Source: Gamsiella multidivaricata
Taxonomy: Eukaryota; Mortierellomycota; Mortierellomycetes; Mortierellales; Mortierellaceae
Assembly: GCF_025024155.1 (NCBI RefSeq)
Contig: NW_026251746.1
Span: 124,001 to 188,000 of the forward strand
Reading direction: 5' to 3'
DNA length: 64,000 nucleotides
Part shown: piece after piece, positions 21,793-34,400 of the stretch
Position numbering within the stretch: position 1 is the first letter of the stretch
Layout: every line of letters begins with the position of its first letter
Position numbers and translations under genes: made by a program
Notes under the pieces: generated by a model
What the model was told of the DNA's origin: nothing
What the model saw: the letters and a program-made list of their open reading frames with translations, nothing else
The model's database searches: none

Positions 21793-23303
21793 GCTGTCGG
21801 TCCTTGTGAGTACTGGTCTTTCCTTTGTCTGATCGTGTTAGCATCACAATGGCAAAGCTGACCCTCTTTTGTTCTTCATTGGTGCAGGAACATAGCCCCG
21901 TGACTTCCATGACAAAGACGCGACAAGTACTGAAACACGTAGTACGCGATTAAGGTGAACGCGTCCAGAACCCCGCTCATGGGTCCCTGGAGTCTAGGCC
22001 ATGCAAGCTAAAGCAAGACAAGCATTTCTGAAGGTGTATTACTCTTTGACATGCACCAAATACTTTGCAAATTGTCTTCACATAGACTATTGTCAAAGAC
22101 TCTTAGTGACTCACTCAGACATAAAAAAGCATCTATTTCAAACTTGCTGCTACAAAATATCGATTGTGGGCTGACAAAATTCCGCTCATTCACTTGAAGA
22201 AACAGAGACCAGTGATCACTTTGGAATCTTTTGACATTAATGACATTAATAGAAAGATATGCTGGGTAATGCGCAGTTCTTCTTCGAACGCAATCTACTC
22301 CCTTAGTTTACTATGCCAGTGATCGCGTGCAGCGTATTTTTAGCGTTCCGTGAGAATGTCGAGTGCCTTGGAAGTCGGCATGGCCCAAAATGACACTACT
22401 GGCCAAAATTGGCGGCAAATGCCAGGAATCGGACATTCTATACCCAGACTTCAGCACTGAAACCATTTGATAACAGTGAGTACTAACGGCATCCGTCCTT
22501 TATCAAAGTATGTCAAACGTGTAGGATACTCGAGTTATCTGATGGCGGCACATCAAAGTAAGACCAAAGACAAAAAGGCAGCGCACGTAGACCATCCACA
22601 GGCAGGGATAGGAAGCGATGTTGGATGAAGAAAATGTAATAAAATTGATGCCGGCGGTGCCGGGACTTATCATAGAAACGCATTCTTCTCGGAACAAAGT
22701 GCGGTCCCGTCTCCAAAGGCAAGTCTTCGGCAAGACCAGAAACATCAGCAGCATCGCATTGAGTCTCCTCCTTTGAGGGTTAGATGTGCTGAATAATTTG
22801 AATGATTCGTTGACTGACCAGGTAACGCCAAAGGTGAGTTGCGAAGCGAAGCGGCCGCTGGACGCATTTCCGATCACAGTACGCGACGCATCGATATACC
22901 GATCGATCGCGTGTGCAGGTAGAATGGAGTGTTTCCTGCATTTCTGCATTTGTTCATTACTAGGTGGGTACTATGAGCACTACGAACTGACGCGCTCAAA
23001 AAAAAAATAGCTTTCGATAGGAAGTCAACGCCGGGACGAGCGCCATCTTGACCACTGCCACGGACAAATGGTTACAAGGATGGCTGCAGGCAAAGGTGCG
23101 TTTGTTGTAAACAGTCGTCGCAAAGCGCCGAACACAAACACAAAGAATCTTGATCAATTGAGCACTGAGCAACTCAATTCCCAGGGCTGTGTCGCGCGTA
23201 TAAAAACACTGATTCACTGGCTCTTCTTTCATTCCTCCACTTCTTTCCATTGCTTATCACAACTTCCACATCCAAGTATTCGACAAACGAAAAAAAAACA
23301 GTC
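21793..23303. other. divergent intergenic region between Vps34 and the DJ-1-like gene
   Basis: About 1.5 kb with no supported gene. A minus-strand open frame (about 22949-22503) lacks coding character. The final 100 nt before 23304 are A/C-rich and leader-like. I see no repeats or RNA genes. Confidence 0.45.
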
Positions 23304-23760
23304 ATGTCTCCCAACGTTGCTCTCCATGGTCCACTCCCCAAGATTCCCGAGGGTTCTGGCAAGCTGAAACTCGGTGCCCTTGTCTTTGACGGTGCGGATC
23401 TACTTGATGTAAGCGGGCTTCACTCCGTGTGTACAGCAAAGTTTATTTTTGCAAAGCGGATTAAAAGCTAACGTCTACTCTTTTTTTTTCCTGAGCTGTA
23501 GATCATGGGTCCTATGCGTATCTTTGGTGAAGAGCTGAATACCCTAGACATTGAGATCAACTTCATTGGACTTACCATGAAGCCCGCCCGCACCTCGCAG
23601 CAGGTGGAGATCACTCCTCACTATACCCTGGAGAACGCCCCTAAGATTGATCTCTTCTTCATACCCGGGGGTAAGAACAGGACACGACAACGTTACAGTC
23701 GATGCGGCAAGGCCATCATCAAAAAAAAAAAAAAAAAAAAAAAAAAAACTGTACCTTACG

Positions 23761-23795
<35 letters not shown>

Positions 23796-24507
23796 TTATT
23801 TTTGCCCGTTTAATATATCGACCCAGGAATTGGAACGCGTGCTTTGTGCAGAAACGAGGGATTCATGAGCTTGATCAAGCCTCGCATTGAGGCCTCTACA
23901 TGGTGCATGACTGTCTGTACTGGCGCTGGGATCTTGGCCAAAACTGGACTCATCGATGGATATAACGCGACGTAAGTCAAACACTATTGCTCCACAGCGT
24001 CTCAGCGAACATACCGTGAATGAGCTTCTAAAAGATTTCATTTTCTTTTACCATAGTACCAACAAGTCTGTGTTCGAATGGGCTGCCTGTGAGGGTATGG
24101 TCCACCTTTGCTTTATTTTGCTTTGTGCAATAGGATACGGGCGTGGGAGCATTATTTTAACATTTTTCTCAATCTCGATTTCAGGTCCCAATGTCGCCTG
24201 GATCAAGAGGGCCCGCTGGGTCCAGGATGGCAAATTTGTGACCTCGTCAGGCGTCTCTGCTGGTCCGTAACAGAAACCTCGCCGTGCCAATGCTTGCGTA
24301 TGTGATAATATACCACCTCACATCTAACATCAATGGCGCTTCAATCCAATGGCAACTCTCATAGGAATCGATGCCGCTCTTTACATTTTGTCGGAGCTCA
24401 CCAGTCTCGACGCTGCCGAGAAGGTTGCCATCGAAATTGAGTACACCTGGCACAGGGTCGCCAGTGAAGATCCCTTTGCTGACATGTATGAGTACACTCG
24501 CTCCTAA
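23304..24507 (+). CDS. DJ-1/PfpI (ThiJ) family protein, class I glutamine amidotransferase-like
   Basis: Six exons join in frame: 23304-23408, 23502-23670, 23827-23971, 24057-24094, 24185-24262, 24365-24507. They give 225 residues, a typical length. The start is MSPNVALHGPLPK; a beta strand (LGALVFDGADLLDIMGP) opens the flavodoxin-like fold. The nucleophile elbow is TVCTGAGILA with the likely catalytic Cys122. The AT..W motif (YNATTNKSVFEWA) and a downstream SSGVSAGIDAAL segment are both present. This pattern is the isonitrile-hydratase/AraC-N-terminal-like branch rather than true DJ-1. Family members act as hydratases, glyoxalases or deglycases; the substrate cannot be inferred here. The 38-nt fourth exon is very short. 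The intron 23671-23826 contains a long A run followed by a TC microsatellite. Confidence 0.88.
23720..23802 (+). repeat. poly-A and (TC)n microsatellite in a DJ-1-like gene intron
   Basis: An A run of about 28 nt is followed within 15 nt by a TC-dinucleotide tract of about 40 nt, all inside the 156-nt intron between exons 2 and 3. The TC tract probably serves as an extended polypyrimidine tract. Confidence 0.8.
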
Positions 24508-24772
24508 TGGGCAGGTCATATCTATCGCTTGCAGCGATCACCAGTGCCGCGGACAGCATTCCTGTAGCGCAAAAACCGCACTAATAAAGTCCACAACAGA
24601 TGTTGAAGGGAACCTGTTCAGCAGCACAATCTTGGTCTTTGTGTATGGGTTTCAGAAACCAGGGGAAATCCATTATGGAATCGGAATCCAAATTGGCCGA
24701 GAGTACTCCTTTGAACACTTCGTACTTCGCTTTGACCTAAACGTTCTTGCACTGATCAACATTCCCATCACT

Positions 24773-27126
24773 ATGGAGCAGATCACCGAGCTACAAAACT
24801 CCACCATCAACTTCATCCTTGTTGAAAAGACAAAGTCTCATTGGCACGACTTTCCTGAGCTCGCATCACTGATCGAATCTCTGCAGGCCCTTCAGGAGCC
24901 ATTGAACGTCCCCTCACTACAATACCTGCTAGAACTGGCACGGCTTGCGTGTCAGGCAGATGCTGAGCAGTCAAATCGACTGTTCCTCCGGCTTGAGTCA
25001 TACTTTGCCGTGGCCGAGCCTCCAGTAGTCGCGCACGTCCTTGCGACTCTGATTCTGGAGGGAGGGGAAGGTTATCCCTTTCCAATTGAACATGCAACAG
25101 GCTGGTTGGCTTGGGCATTGGACTACAAGCCCGAGCTCGCCAGGAAAGGACAGTTCGTGAAAAGGCTGTGGAGAGCAGCCGAAGGAAGAAGAGAGGAGAT
25201 TGAAAGGTACGCGTTGAATGTTTGACGCTTGCAGTAGACTTGACCTGCCGTTCAATTGCTCCGATTGACCTTCGTATCCCTCATTCGCACTGTAACAGTT
25301 TAGCTGTCCAACGTATCGTCTCAACACTCATAAAAAAGCAGCAGGAACAGAGAACAAGGCTCATGAACAAGGATCTGGACGCTACAAACAGGGATGGTGG
25401 AGCAAACAGAAATTGGGCCGGACGCTATCATGACATTATATACATGCTGCATTGCGGACCTCTTGCAGACCAGGGTCTACAGTTGTGGGACGAGGAATCC
25501 GTGCTCAACGCGCTTGTCAGGATAAGGGACGGGAGCAACCAAAGAGCGTTTGAGAATCAGCTGTTGATCCTTGTCAATCTTCTTGATCGGTTATTTTCTT
25601 GGATCGAGTCGAAAGATGTGGAGGAAAACAAAGAACAATTAAAGCAACGGGGTACGTTGGAGACATTTTCAGTCAATGTCTTCTCATTTGGCGCTAATAC
25701 TAACTTTTTTTTTGTCATTCACAGTTGCATTGTATACCAAGACACCAGAGCTACTGGCGTTCGCAATCGACACCGTTGTAGCATATCTGGATGGGCGTTG
25801 GATCAAAGGCGACATCAAGGAAGATGGCGCTGTGCGGTCGAAAACCCTGAGTACATCGTTACTCGACATCAACCGCGAGCGAGAGCCGATCCATTACGCG
25901 ACAACGGATGCGCAAGGGTCGTTTGGCTTCTCTGAAAGCAAGAATGCCATCCGGGGGAGATCACTTAAGGAACGAGAGATACCCCAGAGGCATGATCGTG
26001 GTCAAGCTGTCAGAGAATTCGAGATTGTTGATCTGGTTGCAAGATGTATGGAGGGACATGATTCCGATGTGTATGAGCAGCTACTCCGGCGTCTGATGTT
26101 GCATATCGCGATGCAGGTCGATACAGTGATGATTAGCGCTACAGCTGCGGCCATGAAGCATGCTGCTCAGCAGAGGTAAGACTACAAATTCAAGAACGCT
26201 TATCTGGTCTAAAAGGTGGCCTTAATGAGGATCGCGTCATAGTCATGGGACGCGAGACTAGGCATTTACCCCTGATCTAACCCGCGTACCTTTGATAAAA
26301 TGGCGCCCTTTATTTCTATATAATAGGGACAAAATACTATTGCGACTCACGGCAGAGAACCCGGTATATAGACGGATCATGGTCTCAGCTATGAACAAAG
26401 GTACGGGACGGTGCAAGGCTAACCATGTCTTTTTCAGGAGAGCTTGGCAACTTGCTTAATATTCATTTTTTTTTCCCCTATAAATCAGCGCATTGGTCTG
26501 TGGTGTCGATTTGCTTGCCGGTAATCCAAGGTATGCTGCGCTGCTCGATCGCGCACTGGAACACCTGCAAGAACTCCTCCCCGAAATCGTATCCAAAGGA
26601 GCTCGATGAAGCGATCTGGCTGGCCCAGCTCGCTGAGCAGGTAAGCGTTCGTGTCAGCTCATCATCTTTTTTTCTTGACCCTAATTGCGAGACTTGTGTT
26701 TGTAGTATCAGATCGGCGGGAAACGCATGTGCAGAGTACAATTGCAGCTCACAACACGACTTCTTTTTATGTATATATTTCCGATGTCCATCAAATATCC
26801 GCTCTGGCGTCCCATCAAAGACGGGACTTATACCTGACCCGATCAATCAGGCCACCGTTCTCTTTCCACTCGTCGAGTCAAAGGATGTGGGCCTCATTCT
26901 TGAACAATGCTACTATATCCTGCTCGTCCGCAACGCTGATGTAGTGCAGCAGCAACATCAACAGCAGCATGCACAGCAACAGCAACAACAAAAGAAGGCC
27001 AACAATTCAGAAATTTCGCTTCTTCGCCGGATTATTTTCAAGCATGCGACAAAGACGTTCCATCTCATGCCCCTGTTTACTGTTGGTCATCAAGCACCGT
27101 CAGCAGCGGATCGTACATCACAATAG
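24773..27126 (+). CDS. unrecognised alpha-helical protein with apparent frameshifts in the 3' exons
   Basis: Exons 24773-25206, 25299-25651, 25725-26175 and 26327 to 26400 (or 26410) join cleanly. They encode about 440 residues of Leu-rich helical sequence resembling HEAT/ARM-like repeats (for example LQYLLELARLACQADAEQ, QLLILVNLLDRLFSW). I know no named family. After the acceptor at about 26488 the most protein-like frame (ALVCGVDLLAGNPRYAALLD) must shift by one base near 26600 to reach ELDEAIWLAQLAEQ and a good GTAAGC donor. The next exon (26707 on, YQIGGKRMCRVQLQL) must shift again near 26823 to reach LIPDPINQATVLFPLVESKD. The frame then runs through a poly-Gln tract (about 26948-26993) to TAG at 27124-27126. 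Either the gene is decayed at its 3' end, the assembly has two single-base errors, or some splice sites differ. An alternative uninterrupted frame across 26490-26640 exists but looks less protein-like. Confidence 0.6.
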
Positions 27127-28487
27127 TTTTGGTTTTTTTGTATCATGCAATCATAAAGAAACTTAGACCAATGTAAAAATGTACGCAAAAAAAAGGTACT
27201 GGACACACACGACAAACTGTTTTCTCCCTCAATTGCTCTCTTTCCATAGTCAACAAAGGTGTTTCCATTGCATTCCTTCTTCGCTCCATCATTCACTTTG
27301 CATCCGCTTCTACTACCGAGCGCCTTTCCTCTTTGCACTTTGCTTTTCGCTCATATCCCCTATCAATTGACTGCTGCGTAAGCGACTTCTGCTCTCAAAA
27401 GGTGCGAATGTGAGAGTGTTCAACAGAGCAACAACCAGGTGTCAGCCCTGGCTCCTACTTTCGTTCCCCCGCGACCTGTCCTCCGCCACCATCACCCTCA
27501 ACTTTAATACCCAGGCACACGCACTCGCGCGCTGCAGATGCATGCGCTCGACTTGACTATCAAGGCTACACTCAATGACTTCCAAACTCTCGCTTCTATC
27601 TATACCTACAATATCCCTTGTACACTGTCAATTACCTGCGTTATATTTCTTATATATTTGCCACGAGATTGTCAAAGTGTTAGGCGAATGGTCCTGCAGC
27701 AGTAACAGGAATTGCAGCTCAAGGAAAGGAAAGGAAAAGAAAGGAAAAGAAGGATACTGGAAATGCATGTGTAGATGTAGTGGCAGCATCTCTCATTTCC
27801 TATCTGCAAGAAAACTCTCGGACTTTGCCTCGCAAACGTACAAGACACAACATTGGAGTGGATGACCTCTCCCCGCCCCCTTTGTCCTTTGTACCCATTG
27901 ATCCCCTATAAAAATTACCGCCGTCGTCATGAGCAATGGGTCAGTTCTATGCAGGGAGCTGGAACAACTGCAGCAAAAAAAAAAAAAAAAAAAAAATAAT
28001 GGTCAAAGTAGGGTATGATAACTCGGAGAGATGGAGCACTTCAGAGGCCCCACCATCCAGGAATGGAACCCCCCGTTATTTCCTTTGGTCTACTTTCGGT
28101 GGCATTACTGTAGCGCAGGAGAGAATGACCCGATCCATGAAACGTACACATGGAAAAAGGGCAGCGGACACACAATGGCCCAGCATTGCTTCCTCGCTTC
28201 TCCAGCAGATCGAGGAAGAAGATACTAGCTCAATGCTACATTGATATTTTGGCCAATTGTGCCTTACCTTGGGCTATCCGCATTGAGCGAGGGGAGGCAG
28301 CATTTGCCACTAGCTTACTAAGTAATAGCTAGCTAACCTTCGCTTTCCTCATTTGTCCCTGTCCATAGATCAGGTCTTTCCGGCTCGCCCCCGTAGAGAA
28401 AACTCGCCAGTCGCAGTGATCCATCCGTCAATCCCACTTTCCCGCGTCACCTAAGCAGCGATACCTATACCCATATAGAAGTCCGCA
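27127..28487. other. intergenic region upstream of the RasGAP-like gene
   Basis: No supported gene. It contains a GGAAA/GGAAAAG purine tract (27722-27752), a 22-A run (27975-27996), a TATAAAAA word at 27907-27914, and C/T-rich stretches near 27280-27360. It likely holds the promoter and leader of the gene starting at 28488. Confidence 0.4.
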
Positions 28488-31400
28488 ATGTCGGCACCCT
28501 CTTCTTGCTCGGGCAGCATGCGCACATCAGGGTCGTCCTCTGCCTTTGTTAGCACATCTACCGCCCGTGATCCAATACTGTTGGCGCGACGTGCTTCTTC
28601 TGAAAGTTCGGCCACGCTCCCGTGCTCGTCATCCTCGGTCGCAGAGGCGTTCTCCAAGGCTACACTCCTCTCTCCATCGTCCTCGGCGCAGTCCTCGCTC
28701 TCCTTTGCCACCTCAATTTCATCAACTTCTTACTCTTCTGCATCCTCTCTTCCACCGACAGTAGCTATCCCAGTAATAGCACCTCAAGACAACATTGCAG
28801 AGAACATCCGAATGATAAGGCATGATGACGACCGGGACCGGGAGGACGACATAGACGTCGATGTAGACGCAGAAGAATCTATCCCACCATCGTTCAAAAA
28901 GACAGAAACAACCGCACCACCCAGGACTCAACACATCATCAATAGCATAGGGGCGCGACCAGCCTTGACCCCAAGATCTACATCTTCATTCTCTGACCAG
29001 TCCAATCCACCACCACCACCGCTTTTCTTTGGAGATTATTTGTTTCCGGAGAACCCGTCATTGCAGGACTTGCACCAGGTTTTCCGTCTCGACAAGAGTT
29101 CAAAGCAAAAGGACTTTCGCCAGTCTTTACAACTTCATGCACATCTAATGGGCCTTATGCTCTCGGCCAGGGTCTCTCGGGGGCTTGACCTTGCATATGA
29201 TCATGCGCATGATGCGTTCAAGAACAAGCAGAGACCGGATCGGCGGAATGAATTCGTCTCAACCTTCAACTACACATATGACGAAGCCGAGCGCATCTTG
29301 GCCCATTCCCTAGCACATCCCCAGCCTCGGCCCAGCTTTCTGGATATGATGAGTCCATCGTCATCCGCCGCTATTTTGACATTTCTACATCGGATCAGGA
29401 CAGATCACTCAATTTTGGCCACAGCATTTCGAAACCTACAGTCGCAAGAACTCGATGCGCTTCTCGTGCACGAGCGCCCTGCCATTGGTCTCTCCTCACA
29501 ATCCCATTTACGAGGCACCAGAGATCGGGGGTATAGTTCGCAAACGGGTACCGGTGGCTATGCCACTCAACAATCGCCAACACATCAATCACAGGCGCAG
29601 CAACGCCAGCAGCAGCAATACCAGCATTCCCAAGGCACTGTACCCAACTTCGTCAACAATCAGGATGTTGTTCACATCATCCTCGCAAATCTATTTGGAC
29701 CGGCATCGTTTGAACGGGAACACATTCTACGAACTCGTTCAGTCACAAAGATCTTTGTTGCTCTTCTCTCGGAAAGAAAAGGCGAAAGATTGATGACGGA
29801 GATGTTGGAGCGATACGTAGTTCAGTCAGAGTGGCAGCAGGCTAGCCGGTTGAAAGCACGATTCGAAGAGACGCTATCAGATATCATCCGCAGAGGCGAA
29901 CTGGACTTGGCCGGCTTCTCAGACGAGGAACTCAGTGCGAACATCATGCCGTCGACCAACCAGCTTCTCCACCAACATCATCACCAGTACCTCCATCAGT
30001 CTCTAGGGAGGATGTCGAGTGTTCCTACAATGAAAACTCCAGTCACTGATCTTTCAGCAAGTCAGCATGTTCAGCACGGAACAGGACCCAGAGAGTCAGC
30101 CCATACTGGAGCATCTGATGTGCGTATCCACTCACAACAAGAAATGACAGGTCGCCAGGCGCTGGTCGAAGGATTCTTCACCGAAGCATGCTTGGATCTA
30201 CTAGATACACTCCAAGAATTTAGTCCTCCTTGTCTGATGGAGCTTTCGCGGTTGATCTTCATGGAGATTGACCAGAGCGCAAGACCTTACGCGTCCTTGA
30301 TCATCATTGTCAAGTTTTTCTTCTATCGATTCATGAACAAGTGCATCGCATATCCAGAGGTAGGTCATACCGCTGGTAACAGGAAACCAATGTAGCAATG
30401 TTCTCTTTTCTTAGTACTGCGCATGCGCATCTGCTAATGGCGTGTCCTACGTTTTTCAATTTAATAGACCTATGGTATGATGCAGGACACCTTTGTATCG
30501 GAAAAACAACGACAGCGGATCTTATTTACAACACATCAACGCCTTTACCGATATGTTACTAGTATCTTGAATCCTGTGCCCGGGTGGTAAGTTTTGGAGT
30601 GGTAACAGCAGCCATTTCACTCTTCGTTTTTGGCAGTATCGAGGATAACATTCTAATGGCCTTTTCTCCAACACTTGCTAAAAGGGAATCTCGGTCATGG
30701 GTTGTCGATACAAGGATACGGGAAAGGATCGACAGCTTCGTCAAATTATTTTCCACACCAGCACAGACAGGAGAGAGCCAGCCGACACAATATATCCTCA
30801 ACCCTATTGCAGAGTTGTCAAATCCAGCACCGGTGTCTGCCAACCTCGATCGTCATCTAACCAGTGGATCGAATATGCCTACTGTCACGCCCGTCCTTCT
30901 TCTATGTCCCTCGGATTTTACGACCTTATTCTACTTTGTCTGTCCTAATTTCAGAACAACCACGTCGTCCTCATCGTCTTCAGCAGCCCTCATGACTCGA
31001 TCTAGCAGCTTTAACGGGAAGAGTAATATAGGAATTCGTCAGCGAACTCCTTCAGAGACCCAACCAGCCTACCCGGCAGCGCTGAAATTAGCATCCAATA
31101 ATGCCGCGTCAGCATCAGGGGCGCCCACAACCCCAAAGCACTTTCACCCATCCAGTGCCATCCGCTCCCGCAGGAGAGCTTCACCTAGTTTCTCGTTTTT
31201 CTCCAGCGCAGCAGCCTCGTTACCGTTCAAAGCAAAGCCCCCACCGCCACTCGCTTTGGAAAAGACGACAAGCGCGCCTGCAGAGACAACTTTTGGTGGA
31301 TCAAGTTTCCTTACCCTCTCTGGAATCAAACCAGGACAAGCAGCTTCTCCCAGAACGGCAACTGTTGAGGTCACCAGTACCTCGGGTATCGCGGCGGCCT

Positions 31401-34400
31401 CCAGCCCGTGCACACTTCCATTGGGGGGAGAAGACCAAAACACCCCTGTTAAAAGCGCCACATCAACTTCCGCACAAGTATTCCATCGATCGGCTGACTC
31501 TACACCAGTCGTGAGGCATTGGAGTGACGAGGCGCTGATACCAGACTTGAAAGCAGCAGTTCTGGAGTTGAAAAAGATTCAGCCAGGATCCGTTAAAGAG
31601 GTGCCCTGGGCGGTGAACAATACCAGTCTCACTCCACTGCGAGAGCCCTGGGCATTGGCCTTTGTTCAATACGGTGATGGCGATGGCGACGTTGAGGGGC
31701 AAAAGGACTTCATATCGAGCGAACAGGATACGTCTCCAGACAACAAGAAAGATGGTGCAAAGGGCGTTCTCATTGAAGCCGGCCTAGCACTGGCACCTTC
31801 ATGTATGGCCATGATCATGGAGAACTCTGCTATGGGCGGTGGATCGCGGATTGTTACCGTTACAAAACCAATGCTGGTCGATCAAGTAATGGACTCTGCC
31901 GACAACCAAGCGAACTTTGACTCCAATATCGATCTTGACCTGGATGTTGATGGATCGGACAGTGAATCCCTTTTATCTTCAGAGGACAGTTCCTTGGCAC
32001 AAAAACCGTTGACCTTGGGAGTGGAGGATAAGGATATCTCAATTTTAAGGGTCAACAGTAACCGAATTCTTTCATCCGTCGACGACTCAGGCACAAAAAT
32101 GTTATCGGCTACCGGAGAACAAGCAGGACCAAAGACGGATAGCGATCATAGTCGACCTCGCTTGGACAGCTCGAAATCCTCGATCTGGAAAAAAGCCGCA
32201 GCGGGTCGGGCCTGGAAAACTAGGATTCGACAGACTGTTAGCTCCGAGGCGGATTTGCCAGAGGAAGTTAAAACTGTAGCCCGGTCGATATTCAAGATCC
32301 TACGGGAGTTTGACGTGCTCGCTGTTGACGATTCTGAGGAACGCCATTGGGACCATCATGACGAAGAATACTCGTCACATGTCAGCCACAGAAGTATTCG
32401 CACTCTACTCCTGCAAGGCATCGAACAGGCCCGTTATTTTGGGAACCATGCTGCCGCTATCGGTTTTCACCATGCTCTCCGAGTTCTTGAATCGTCCTCG
32501 GTTCTTCGGCAGTTGGACAGTTCAAAAATCATTTATCTCTTGGCTATGCCCATCAAGCATCGTCTTGAGCATCGAACAGGACGGGCACGAAGCAGAACCA
32601 TCTGGGAGGGGTTTGCACACTCTTGGCACCTGCGACTGGTATCGGCAATCGAGCGCAAACGAGAGGCTCTTTCGTCTCTACGAGTCAAAATGTACTATCA
32701 GACATGTGTGCGGACGTCTTCATCGTTCGAGAAATCGCTCGGAGTCATTAGCGTACTTGGCCGGTTGAACAGGAACGCACTCAGGAAGTACCTGACCGCG
32801 GATGAATGGGAAAGATGCAACGGCTTTTTCCCAAGCTGGAACGGGGCAGAATCGAAACCTGGAGTTGAACGAAACGCCTCATGTCACCATGTGGGATGTA
32901 AAGGTTCTTGCCTTGATCATCCATCACAGATTGTGTGCGAAGGAGAGGTTGCAGGTCATACGGACAAGACTTCTCGGAGATACAGCGCCAACAACTACAA
33001 TCCTCATGCGTTGCGAACGTCGAGAACGCGGAGGAGCAGTTTCAGCACGTATATTGACAGCATGACCTCTCGTTCCTTTGGGTCTTCGTCCTTTCTCGAG
33101 AGTAGCCTTGGTCATTTGAAGGAGAGAGAGCAAGCGACATTCTCGACTAGCTACGGTTCCGGCTACCAGGGCATGCTCTGGCCAGGCAATAGCGGCAGCC
33201 AGGCCGGTTCGATTGGGTCACTGGGTGAGGTAGCAGATATACAGAGTGACTTTAGCATGGATGCGCGTGAGGCTGAGGCAGCCCAACGTTGGATCACAGA
33301 TGCAGGCATCCACAACTTTCTGCCAGGCGAGGACAACTTTTTGCGATTTTGCATGGAGGTTGAGTCGGTGGTGCGGGGCATCGGTCTCGGCGGGACAGGC
33401 ATTCAGGGGGCAGGGATACCGCAGGCACAGAACGGTGTCATCCTACCTGCCCTGTCGAGCAGCGGGTCTGATTTCTTTATCAAGGAAGTGACCAAGTTTA
33501 ATGGCCAGTTCGTTCTCGGAATGGGGCCTATGGATCAGGTCGTTCAGGTCAAGTCCAGCGGAGCATCTGGGGTAGCAGAGTTTCTTGTGAACTCGCTCAA
33601 GAATGGACATGCTGCCTCCTCTGTACCGAACACATCTGGAAGCCATTTCTTTTCACACGCAACATCCTCAGCAAACAGCGTCCACAGCGTCTTGAACAGT
33701 AGTAGCAGCAGCGGGAGCTCTCAAACGTCACAGATGTCGATGAATAGCCTCGGCACGAGCAGTCTGGGCGGACGATCTAGGATTCTGCACCGACAAGCCA
33801 GCAGCTACCAAGCTAATCATGAAGCCATACCCACCTTGCTCGATGACCCCTCATCCATCTATGCATCCCCTCCCGGACCGACCTATGCTCTCTACAACCC
33901 ACCATTTTCAACCGCCTCTCATGGTGCATCATCCTCATACTCTGGGTTCATGGGGCTAGGAGGAACATCTTCGACTTTATCATCGCATCAAATCTCAATG
34001 CTTCCTAAGGATATGGCGGAGTTCTTACGCAGAATCCAATTGAAGCTAACGAGTTTTATACTCTCAGAATGGGTCGATATTTTTGGAGAGGTCGAAACCG
34101 ATCGGTGGTTTAGGGAGTTTTTGGATGAAATGGGTTCGCGAGAGACCGAAAGGAAGCCGGATGCTTTCGAGGATACACAGGCTACAGTGGACACGAACCA
34201 GGACGGCTACATGCTCCCTTTGAACCAGATGGACATGGGTGGCAAATCCCAAGGCGAACTGAAACCCTGCTCAACGACTAGTCTGGCGAACACAATTGCT
34301 CCTGGCAACACTTTGGAGTCGCGTTCAAGCACTGCTGCGGATTCGGATTCGCCAGATTCAAGCAGCAACAGCAGGAACAGACATGTCGCTAGCCATCCAG

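Noticed and set aside
22503..22949. 148-codon open frame on the minus strand
   Set aside because: Composition and hydrophobicity pattern do not look like a real protein, there are no splice-linked partners, and it sits in the divergent Vps34/DJ-1 promoter region.
26490..26640. Uninterrupted frame continuing exon 4 of the unknown helical gene (AHWSVVSICLPVIQ...)
   Set aside because: It keeps phase but has many Cys/Trp and poor codon bias; the alternative frame is far more protein-like, so I treat this as likely out of frame for the first part.
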